The notes below the pieces were generated by a model. It searched no databases, was not told where the DNA came from, and worked only from the letters and a program-made list of their open reading frames with translations. From G963677445 sp963678275 (GTDB taxonomy: Bacteria; Bacteroidota; Ignavibacteria; Ignavibacteriales; Melioribacteraceae), in the NCBI GenBank assembly GCA_963678275.1, contig OY782765.1, positions 3,782,001 through 3,846,000 on the forward strand: a stretch of 64,000 nucleotides of DNA, in the 5' to 3' direction. How positions within the stretch are numbered: the stretch's first letter is position 1; every line of letters starts with the position of its first letter. The position numbers and the translations under genes were made by a program. This document shows positions 8,345 to 16,317 of this stretch, piece after piece.

Positions 8345-9712
8345 TTATTTTAAAAACACCAGCTTTTTGGTAACGCTATTACAATACCCGCTTTGACCGA
8401 GGAAGTTTATATTCACAAAATATACCCCGGATGGATATCCGGACGCGTTAAAGATATATGAATAATCACCCGAAACAATATTATTTTTTCCCTCATAAGA
8501 AATGAGCTGTCCGAGGGAATTGAATACTGATATTTTCACAGTCCCCATCTCCTGAAGGTAATAATTCAGAATTGTGGAAACGTTAAAGGGATTCGGGTAA
8601 CTCTCTTCGACTTTAAAGAGATTGGGAGATGACAATATATTTTCATTCCTAAAACCGCTCGCATTTTTAAACTCGGCAATTTTTTCACACATCAGATCAT
8701 AATAATCCCATCCGTGCGAACCGGATACCGGCTCAATATCGGAACTATATTCCGATTTCCACTGGTCGACAAACATCGGACCTGCCTGCGCGCCAAGATT
8801 CTGGGCGGTCCATTCATTCCAGGAATGGATGAAAAGAAATTTCACCCCGGCTGAGATTGCCGCGTCCATATATTTTATAAAGTATGCTCCATTTTCTCTT
8901 CCAACAGCTCCCGGAGCCGGATATATTCCATCATTTGTCATAACCGTGGCCTGTGTCGCCACCGGAGCGCACATCTGCTCCGGCTCGCCGTTATAATAAA
9001 AAGGAGCCGGCGGGATAGCTGAATTTACCTTGAACTGCCAGAAACTGCCCGAATTATTTAATCCCCACATCCGCCGGCATGTATACCTTCCAAAAATCCC
9101 TTCTACCGGTATAGCGGGCTGAACATTTCCTCCGGCTACATTAACCAGCTTTTTACCGAGATATTCAAAAAATATTTCTTCCCGATACACTTCAAATATC
9201 TCTGTTTCAACTTTTTGCAGACAGACACTGTCCTGAACCCAAAATACTATCTTTGGCGAAGGCAATCCCTGGTTATACCTTTCTCCATATCGTTTGCATA
9301 TAGCTTTGGCTCCGTTAACTATTTTGGTCTGGGTTCCATTCGTCAGGTCCAGGGTTATATAATCTATGCCGGCCGAAACCAGAAGCTCCGCGTGCCAGTC
9401 GATAAGATCATTATTTGGGCTATCGGGAGAATCAAAATACATTCTGTAATTGTTTTTAATTGTTCCATCCCCTGTAGTTGCGGCATAATAGGGCTTGCCC
9501 CACCAGTTCCATTCCGGATAAGGACTGTAAGGTGTAACTCCCATAATATATACATCCTCACCATACGTAGTATTCAGGCACTCATTTGCCCAGCAGGCGT
9601 AAAAAATTGTTACATATCTTTGCGCCTTAACACTGCCGGAGCTGAAAATAAAAGAAAACATCCAGATTATAACAAAAGTAAAAATTTTTCTGCCGGTCAA
9701 TTCTTTCTCCAT
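8345..9712 (-). CDS. Secreted glycoside hydrolase-like protein with type IX sorting domain
   Basis: About 455 residues from the chosen ATG at 9712, which has GGCGGG upstream and is followed directly by a signal peptide (K-I-F-T-F-V-I-I-W-M-F-S-F-I-F, ending near V-K-A-Q). An in-frame ATG 15 codons upstream would put charged residues before the signal. The catalytic-like region contains Y-I-T-L-D-L-T-N, F-L-F-I-H-S-W-N-E-W and repeated Trp-rich segments, resembling the GH99/GH71/WbsX-type barrel proteins, where the W-N-E-W motif sits near the active site. The last 80 residues are a type A sorting domain (E-S-Y-P-N-P-F-N, then G-V-Y-F-V-N), so export is expected through type IX secretion. The substrate is unknown. 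Confidence 0.8.
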   Translation of the reverse strand: MEKELTGRKIFTFVIIWMFSFIFSSGSVKAQRYVTIFYACWANECLNTTYGEDVYIMGVTPYSPYPEWNWWGKPYYAATTGDGTIKNNYRMYFDSPDSPNNDLIDWHAELLVSAGIDYITLDLTNGTQTKIVNGAKAICKRYGERYNQGLPSPKIVFWVQDSVCLQKVETEIFEVYREEIFFEYLGKKLVNVAGGNVQPAIPVEGIFGRYTCRRMWGLNNSGSFWQFKVNSAIPPAPFYYNGEPEQMCAPVATQATVMTNDGIYPAPGAVGRENGAYFIKYMDAAISAGVKFLFIHSWNEWTAQNLGAQAGPMFVDQWKSEYSSDIEPVSGSHGWDYYDLMCEKIAEFKNASGFRNENILSSPNLFKVEESYPNPFNVSTILNYYLQEMGTVKISVFNSLGQLISYEGKNNIVSGDYSYIFNASGYPSGVYFVNINFLGQSGYCNSVTKKLVFLK

Positions 9713-9799
9713 TTTTTCCCGCCGGGAAAATTCACAATTGGTCACAGGGTAATTCAACGGGCAATTACGCCAATAAGTGAATAATGATTCATTTAATTA

Positions 9800-10400
9800 A
9801 TAAAACATTCCAATTTAGTAAACTTCAGCAATAGAAGGAAAAACAACCCGCAAAAAAATTAAAATATTCAAAGCCGGCCGGAATAACTCCCGCAGGCAAT
9901 ATTCTTTTTTTTCGTACGATTAAGAAGTATTATTTCCGGGCTGCCCGGGCCGAAATCTAATGCCGGGTAAATATAACCTGATTCCTGTAGGTGAGAGGAG
10001 GCCCAACCGCCGGGCAGGTTGTTGCAGATTCCCTTAGATAACAACATTTCTTTCATTAGCCTTGTCACCCAAATATTTGTTAATCCCCTACAGGGATTCG
10101 TATTTCAATATTTCGCATATTTCTACCCCATGGAGACGTTCCGCAATAATTCCCGCATCTACAACGCGGTATTTTAGAAGAACCTTGTAGAGGTCCCATT
10201 ATTGTAGCAGAAAATGGGACTTTATTATAAATAATCCCTGTAGGGGATTTACAATATTTGCGATAAATCTTCCCTGCAACAACCTGCGAGGCGCGCTGTA
10301 AGGCAGAATCCTGAAGGCTCATCCCCAAGAATAAAGGTAAACCGGTTTAAGAGAAAATATATGCTGTATTTTTAGTCCCGGTTGTATTTTCAGAATATAT
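9800..10400. other. Spacer with one foldback element
   Basis: No supported gene. It holds a foldback at 10082-10250. Open frames at 9868-10068 and 10080-10328 overlap the foldback or low-complexity text and have no recognisable product. Confidence 0.6.
10082..10250. repeat. Foldback element, CCCCTACAGGGATT family
   Basis: The ends are AATCCCCTACAGGGATT (itself a palindrome) and its mirror AATCCCTGTAGGGGATT. Between them CTACCCCATGGAGACGTTCC and CCTTGTAGAGG resemble the inner blocks of the element at 7016-7146, so the two belong to one broad family. Another short copy of the end motif (GATCCCCTACAGGGATC) lies near 43330. Confidence 0.75.
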
Positions 10401-10910
10401 TCACCCTGTTTTGTCACTTTGAGATCTGTCAAAGACTACAGATAAATACACTTTACCATTTTCAATTGACAGTATATGATCAAGAATAAATTCATTATAC
10501 TCACCATAATAATCTATTTTATACTGAATCAGGTTATCGAATTCTTCTGAAGCTTCCTCTCCCAGTTGTTCATATATTCCGGGAACAGTTGACCTCAGGG
10601 AACCTTCACCATCACGCGATTGTAATATCGCGGCATTCCAGGCAAGAATTCCCATCCTATATGTTGCCCTGATTTCTTCTTCTGTTTCTAAACCCTCCAG
10701 CAGAGGTTCTATCATTTTATTAACAATTTCAGAAATTTTTAACCTGCCGGGAGTTGTTTCACCAATGATAATATTCTTTCTATCTTTTTCAACGGCCTCC
10801 CTTAGTTTTTTCTGATCTCTTTCCAGGACATCGATTTCCTTTTCTTTCCTCTTCTTTCTTTTTTCCCTGCGCTGTTTTTTCTCCTGCTTTAACCTTCCGG
10901 CTTTTGACAT
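10401..10910 (-). CDS. Hypothetical basic/coiled-coil protein, copy 1
   Basis: A 169-residue protein. The first 45 residues are extremely basic and helical (runs of K, R and E), followed by a globular part with L-A-W-N-A-A-I-L and I-Q-Y-K-I-D-Y-Y-G-E-Y. It has no signal peptide or membrane segment. It is a paralogue of the protein at 13052-13591: the first 25 residues are the same and similarity continues to the C-terminus. The upstream 140 bases are also duplicated, so both copies probably share a promoter type. Nucleic-acid contact by the basic tail is only a guess. Confidence 0.75.
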   Translation of the reverse strand: MSKAGRLKQEKKQRREKRKKRKEKEIDVLERDQKKLREAVEKDRKNIIIGETTPGRLKISEIVNKMIEPLLEGLETEEEIRATYRMGILAWNAAILQSRDGEGSLRSTVPGIYEQLGEEASEEFDNLIQYKIDYYGEYNEFILDHILSIENGKVYLSVVFDRSQSDKTG

Positions 10911-13051
10911 TTTTTTCCCGAACTAATTTTCTAAAAATATTCTGTATTCAGACACTCTTTCGAAATGTATGAATATAGAACAATATTTTCTACTCATAAC
11001 CTGAAAAATGTTGATTTTATTTGCAGAATATTTCCACGTATACTTTAAAATCATAATCTGGCAAGCCAGAGATAATGAGGAATTACGAATTACGAATTAG
11101 GCAACTTAACAATAATATTCTTGCTTTTTATGGCAGAATATTGAATTGAGTAAATTGATTTAAATAGTCGTACTCGTACTCAGCGAAGCGGTACTCGTTA
11201 TCGTACTCGAAAAATTCGCCATAAAAAAATAAAGCCGGGTACGAGGACGATTACGAGAACGAGAACGTTTTTTTTTGAATTTCTTTTTGGTTCTGGCTTT
11301 GCCAGCTTAGGAATTAGGAATTGCCTTTCCCCAGGTATTACCAATTAATTATCATTCCGGTTTTTTGCGTCTTTTGCGAAAAGACCATCCAGAGGCAGGC
11401 AGGCCGGAATCTAATGCCAAATTTTACTGGCAATCAGATAAAAACTTTTCCATTTTGCGTAGAATTTGACTCCTCACGGAATAATCTGGTAAGCCAGAAA
11501 CACTGAACCTGTCCGGTAGCTGAGCGGAGTCGAAGCTACCGCCGCTGGTTTCGATCCGCCGCGGCGGACTTACCTCCGGCTGTGTTCATGAAATATTTTG
11601 CCATTTTGCGTAGGATTTAACTTCTTATGGACTAATCGTAATCATAATCCCTCCCCCGGAAAAAATGTAAACCGCCGCTTTCATGCGCTCACTCAATTTT
11701 TTGCCTTTCTTCCCGTGAGAAAAAACGATTTCTATTTGGATTTCGCGGCAACTTTAGTTCCTGTAAATCTTTCCAATCTTTGTAATCTTGTTCAGACATC
11801 TTTTTCCGCGATAATACACGAAATCTGCGGGAATTAAACCCAGGATGAATAAGGTAATAAGGTTTATTTTTTAGATGATTATCCCCGGCTACTAAGGAAC
11901 CCCAATTTGGAAATACACACAATTTCAAAATTAGCAACAACAATTTAAGTAATTACATTCTATCTAAAACCCTTCAAAGATGAGAGATCGGAATCCCCAC
12001 CCCTTAAGATGTTAAGGGGAGGACGGGAGGGGTTTGATCTACCTTGAGATGTCTGTAATCCGATGAGAAGTCAAAATATCTGCAAAAAAAATAACTGGCT
12101 TTTTCTCTCAAATATATTCTTATTGCCTGGAAGGTTAAAAAATCAAAAATCAGGTTTCTTCCTTTGCATAGATTCGTAATTCGTCATTTCTTTAGTGGCA
12201 TTTATCCCACCCAAATCTGCGAAATCCGCGTAATCAAAAAAATCTGCGGTCCTCTTTTCAATTGTTCATTATTCATTATTAATTGTTAATTGAAATTTCT
12301 TGCCATGTTGCGTAGAATTTAACTCCGTACGGAATATTCACAATTGCAAAAGCAAAAATCCGAATTGCGGGGATTAGATAAACCGACAGAATTTAACCCC
12401 CATTCCGAAATCCAAATCGTTTTTACAGATTGCCGCCCGGAATTAACTTTAGGCTCTTACCAACACACTAACGCCAACATGTTGAGGATAATCTAAGGAG
12501 CAAAATTTGTCAAAAAGCCCATTAATAACATGTTGCCGATAATCAGACCGAGATTCTAAATCAATAAGCCGATGGAGTCAGAAAAAGTTAAGTTATCGAT
12601 CAGCTCAAGGATAGTCCTCCCCCGTCTTCAAAGAAAAACACTTTGAATCCACCCCCTCCGAAGGGGGATATTTATCGACAAATCCAAGTAATCAGAATGT
12701 CCCCCGCCGGAGGGGGTGGCCCCGATGTGTTTTTCGTCGGGGACGGGGGAGGACAAACCTCGAGTGACTACGAAACTTATACCTGGCAATAAAACTTTCT
12801 ACTTGCTGATATATTTCTTACCATTTTGCGCAGAATTTAATTTCTTATTGAATAAATCGCCTCCCGTTTTGCCAGGGAACTTTTCCCCTTTGGGGCCTTT
12901 TTCTCAAGCTCTGCCTGGGGAAAATTCAGATATTTAATTCCTTATTTTCCCCGACTCAGCCACCGGCGGACAGGCGCGCCCCCTCGCAGAAACCGAAAAA
13001 TAAATCCCGGGGATATAAAGAGAAGCCAGGTAAAGAGAAGATATTCTGTAT
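10911..13051. repeat. 2.1-kb spacer of dispersed repeats between the paralogues
   Basis: No supported gene. 10911-11056 is a copy of the region upstream of the second paralogue (13592-13735). 11101-11312 is present in reverse orientation at about 48460-48640. Reverse-oriented copies of the interspersed motif containing GCCATTTTGCGTAGAATTTA occur near 11445, 11600, 12300 and 12820. 12449-12945 is a large block duplicated at 45241-45745. Frames at 11321-11506, 11598-11837, 11689-11943 and 12716-12937 are inside these repeats. Confidence 0.7.
12449..12945. repeat. Duplicated intergenic block, copy A
   Basis: About 500 bases closely similar to 45241-45745 in the same order. It begins with the paired AACATGTTG motifs (12470-12550), continues through a foldback (12612-12752, arms GTCCTCCCCCGTC and GACGGGGGAGGAC, inner arms CCACCCCCTCC and GGAGGGGGTGG), and ends with a segment containing CGCCTCCCGTTTTGCCAGGG. 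Copy B carries a short insertion in the foldback centre. Confidence 0.85.
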
Positions 13052-13591
13052 TTAAAGTTCCGGTTGTATTCCAGGTATATCGTTTTCTTTTTCGTCATGT
13101 TCTACTTCGCTCGCAGCTACAGAAAAATAGATTTGACCATTTTCAACAGATAGTGTATGATTAACAATAAATTCATAGTATTCACTAAAATTATCTATCT
13201 TATATTGAATCAACCTGTTGATATCGCCGGAAATTTCATACCCCAGTTCTTTATATAAATCAGAAAGCATTGCCTTCAGGTAATCCTCGCCTTTAACAGC
13301 TCTCATTATAGCGGCATTCCAGGCAAGCATTCCCAAATAGAATATTGTTCTGATATCATCCTCATTCCTTGCGTTTTCAAGAAGCGGTTCTACCATTTCT
13401 CCAACCATTTCTGAAATTTTTCCCGCATCGCCAAATTCTGATCGATCAATCAACCTGGCGCCATCCTCTTCCGCAGATTTCCGTAGTTTTTTCTGATCTC
13501 TTTCCAGGATATTGATTTCCTTTTCTTTCCTCTTCTTTCTTTTTTCCCTGCGCTGTTTTTTCTCCTGCTTTAACCTTCCGGCTTTTGACAT
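13052..13591 (-). CDS. Hypothetical basic/coiled-coil protein, copy 2
   Basis: A 179-residue paralogue of the protein at 10401-10910. It has the same N-terminal basic stretch, a similar middle (K-I-S-E-M-V-G-E-M-V-E-P-L-L-E, M-L-A-W-N-A-A-I-M) and a similar C-terminal strand region ending S-V-E-N-G-Q-I-Y-F-S-V. The middle has diverged more than the ends. Flanking sequence on the start side is duplicated as well, so the unit arose by duplication of gene plus promoter. I recognise no family. Confidence 0.75.
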   Translation of the reverse strand: MSKAGRLKQEKKQRREKRKKRKEKEINILERDQKKLRKSAEEDGARLIDRSEFGDAGKISEMVGEMVEPLLENARNEDDIRTIFYLGMLAWNAAIMRAVKGEDYLKAMLSDLYKELGYEISGDINRLIQYKIDNFSEYYEFIVNHTLSVENGQIYFSVAASEVEHDEKENDIPGIQPEL

Positions 13592-14325
13592 TTTTTTCCT
13601 GACCTAATTTTCTAAAAATATTCTGTATTCATAAATTCTTTCGAAATGTATGAATATAGAACAATATTTTCTACTCATAACCTGAAAAATGTTGATTTTA
13701 TTTACAGAATATTTCCACTTATACTTTAAAGGGAATATAAAATCAACGGAGTTAAAAATATTTTTGGACCGGGTTAAATCTCCCGCAGCTTTCGCTCACC
13801 ATCCTGGAAAAAGATTATCACAGGATAACCCCCTTTCAAAATCCAAATCGAAGTCGTAATCCAAATTGTCTTTTGCAATCCCGAGCTAAGAATATTCCGG
13901 AAAAGACAATTCGTAATTATTCATTTTTATCTGGCCCGGCCGGATTATTCCATAAGAAGTTAAATTCTACGCAAAATGGCAAAATTTTATCGTACTCATG
14001 GAACATCCCCCTGGGGGCGAAGCGGTACTCGTAATCGTCCTCGTTCTCGAATAACCTGTGCGTTTTGGTAAAGACGAGTACGAAGTACGATTACGAGAAC
14101 GAGTACGATTCTTTATTCGGATTCATTTTTATCTGGCTCCGCCAGTTTATGAATAAAATTATGATTATTTCCTTTTGGTTCCGGCGCTGCCAGTTTACGA
14201 ATATGATTTTTAATAATAGGTTAAATAATTTCAGACAATGATGAAATTAGCAATATATTTTGTAACTTAATCAGGTTGATCAAATCATATTTTAGAACAT
14301 AAGCAAAATTAAAACGCAGGGAAAG
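13592..14325. other. Spacer with promoter-region duplicate and simple repeats
   Basis: 13592-13735 matches the upstream region of the first paralogue. 13945-13990 carries a forward copy of the interspersed motif (TTAAATTCTACGCAAAATGG). 13990-14120 is GTACTCG/CGAGTAC-type degenerate text also seen near 11170-11270 and 48510-48570. The last 40 bases before 14326 should hold the promoter and the AGGGAAAG ribosome binding site of the membrane protein gene. Confidence 0.6.
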
Positions 14326-14937
14326 ATGGAAAAAGAGAATAACGATCTAATACCGGAAAATCAGGCTGAAAATGAACAGCCGGAAAAAGAAGAATCAACC
14401 GTTCATTCAGAAGAAGTAAAAGAGGAAGAGATTAAGATTGATCAGGATAAGCTGGAACGGTATATCGATGAGCTGCGGGATGAGCAGAATCTTCCTATGG
14501 CATTAATCTCGGGACTCGTCGCGGCCCATATAGGGGCGATAATATGGGCCCTTATTACATGGCAGACAGAATACCAGATCGGTTTTATGGCTGTGGGCGT
14601 GGGTTTTCTTACCGGGTTCGCGGTTCAGTTTTTCGGTAAAGGTATTGACAAAATTTATGGCGTAATCGGAGCCGTAATGTCGCTGCTGGGGTGCATAATG
14701 GGCAATTTATTCACTATTGTGATTTTTGCATCAATAGAGATGAAAACCTCATTTTTTACAATCCTCTTCGGACTTGAGTTTTCAATGATCATCGACATTC
14801 TGAAAGAAACCTTCCAGGGAATGGACCTTCTTTTTTATGGGATAGCGATATATGAAGGATACAAATTTTCCTTCCGGAAAATTACGGAAGAAGAAATCAA
14901 TAACCTTGTTGAAGAGGAAACTGAGCCGGTTAAATAG
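14326..14937 (+). CDS. Hypothetical membrane protein
   Basis: 203 residues. Residues 1-60 are very acidic and probably cytoplasmic, followed by about four hydrophobic helices (near 65-85, 88-108, 115-140 and 145-175) and an acidic tail. An AGGGAAAG site sits just before the ATG. The second and third helices contain G-F-L-T-G-F-A-V-Q-F-F-G-K-G-I and Y-G-V-I-G-A-V-M-S-L-L-G-C, which looks like a small DUF-type integral membrane protein, but I cannot name a family. It converges on the response regulator gene at 14942. Confidence 0.75.
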   Translation: MEKENNDLIPENQAENEQPEKEESTVHSEEVKEEEIKIDQDKLERYIDELRDEQNLPMALISGLVAAHIGAIIWALITWQTEYQIGFMAVGVGFLTGFAVQFFGKGIDKIYGVIGAVMSLLGCIMGNLFTIVIFASIEMKTSFFTILFGLEFSMIIDILKETFQGMDLLFYGIAIYEGYKFSFRKITEEEINNLVEEETEPVK

Positions 14938-14945
14938 CGGCTCAG
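14921..14945. terminator. Hairpin across two convergent stop codons
   Basis: CTGAGCCG at 14921-14928 pairs with CGGCTCAG at 14938-14945. The stem contains the last codons of the plus-strand membrane protein and the last codons of the minus-strand response regulator. There is no clear T-run on either side, so it may block read-through only weakly. Confidence 0.4.
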
Positions 14946-16312
14946 CCTTCCAATCCGTATTTCTTAATTTTTGATATCAGGTTTACCCGTGATATCCCGA
15001 GTATTTCGGATGCCTTCGACTTATTAAAATTTGTAAAATCGAGCACCTTTTTAATATGCACCTGCTCCAGGTCGTTCAGTGAGCAGGGCAGTATATCATC
15101 ATCGAAGTTTTCAATCGAACAGCCGTTATCGAGGAAATAACTCGGCAGCGATTTTTTATGCAGCGTTTTGGATGATTCAACTATAATGGCGCTGTTGATA
15201 ATATTCATCAATTCCCTGATATTGCCCGGAAAGGGATAACTTTTAAGCGCGTTGAGCATTCCATCCGAAATTGTGGTTACATTCTTTTTATACTTTTTAT
15301 TGAATTTTTTAAGGAAATAATTAGCGAGGAGTTCGATATCCCCTTTTCTTTCACGCAGAGGAGGCAGGTTTATCGAATTAATATTAAGTCTGAAAAAGAG
15401 GTCCTTTCGGAATGTCTGCTTTTTAATTTCCTCAAAAAGATTTTTATTTGTCGCGGCTATTATTCTCACATCCACTTTAATATTACGTGTTGAACCAAGC
15501 CGGTAAAACTCCTCCTCCTGGAGAACACGAAGCAGTTTAACCTGAATCGGCAGAGAGAGCTCCCCTATTTCATCGAGGAAAAGAGTTCCGCCATTGGCTT
15601 CCTCAATAAATCCGGTTTTATTAGACTGCGCTCCGGTAAACGCTCCCTTTTCATAACCGAAAAACTCAGATGAAAAAAGCTCCTGGGCGAAAGCTCCCGC
15701 GTTAACGGCAAGGAATTTTTTATCGGCCCGGTCGCTGATATCGTGAATAGCCCGCGCTATAAGCTCCTTGCCCGAACCGCTTTCACCCCAAATAAGCACA
15801 CTATTCTCGGTGCGCGCAAACTTTTCCACAGTATGAAATATTTTTATCATCTTTTCATCCTGTGTAATTATGCTGCTGAATACATCTTTATATTTCAGCC
15901 CTTCGAGAGTTAATTTCTGCAGGGGATCGGTTTCAGCCTCCTGAAGTTTTTTTTCTTCAATCGCCGAATCAATTACCCTGAAAAGTTTGTCTTCATCCAC
16001 AGGTTTAAGAAGATAATCATAAGTGCTCAGTTTCATCGCCGTAATGGCCAGATCAATATCTTCCACCCCGGTAAGGACAATAGTAATAATGTTGATATTA
16101 TTGTTTTTAATAAACTTGAGAATATCGAGCCCGCTTACTTCGGGCATATCCATATCGAGCAATAGCACATCAAACTGTTCTTTTTGCAGCAGATCATAAG
16201 CTTTTGTGCTGTCCTGAAGCGTTTCTATCTCATATTTGCCCGACTGGAGAATAAGAATACGTAAAAAATTAAGTACTGCCTGGTTATCATCTATAAGTAA
16301 AATCTTAGCCAT
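14942..16312 (-). CDS. Sigma-54-dependent response regulator (NtrC family)
   Basis: 456 residues in three parts. The receiver domain (1-120) has acidic residues at D8-D9, a phospho-acceptor D53 (L-L-L-D) and K103. The AAA+ domain (about 145-375) has Walker A G-E-S-G-S-G-K-E at 176-183, the sigma-54 contact loop G-A-F-T-G-A at 223-228, and Walker B G-T-L-F-L-D-E-I. A C-terminal Fis-type helix-turn-helix (about 410-452) has N-K-S-K-A-S-E-I-L-G-I-S-R. It is the last gene of an operon whose first gene is preceded by a perfect sigma-54 promoter, so it very probably activates its own operon when phosphorylated by the kinase encoded just upstream (6-base gap). Confidence 0.95.
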   Translation of the reverse strand: MAKILLIDDNQAVLNFLRILILQSGKYEIETLQDSTKAYDLLQKEQFDVLLLDMDMPEVSGLDILKFIKNNNINIITIVLTGVEDIDLAITAMKLSTYDYLLKPVDEDKLFRVIDSAIEEKKLQEAETDPLQKLTLEGLKYKDVFSSIITQDEKMIKIFHTVEKFARTENSVLIWGESGSGKELIARAIHDISDRADKKFLAVNAGAFAQELFSSEFFGYEKGAFTGAQSNKTGFIEEANGGTLFLDEIGELSLPIQVKLLRVLQEEEFYRLGSTRNIKVDVRIIAATNKNLFEEIKKQTFRKDLFFRLNINSINLPPLRERKGDIELLANYFLKKFNKKYKKNVTTISDGMLNALKSYPFPGNIRELMNIINSAIIVESSKTLHKKSLPSYFLDNGCSIENFDDDILPCSLNDLEQVHIKKVLDFTNFNKSKASEILGISRVNLISKIKKYGLEG

Positions 16313-16317
16313 TGTTA

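Noticed and set aside
9215..9784. 189-codon plus-strand frame
   Set aside because: Antisense to the secreted glycosidase-like gene, which has a signal peptide and a sorting domain.
10080..10328. 82-codon minus-strand frame
   Set aside because: Overlaps the foldback at 10082-10250 and has no protein-like pattern.
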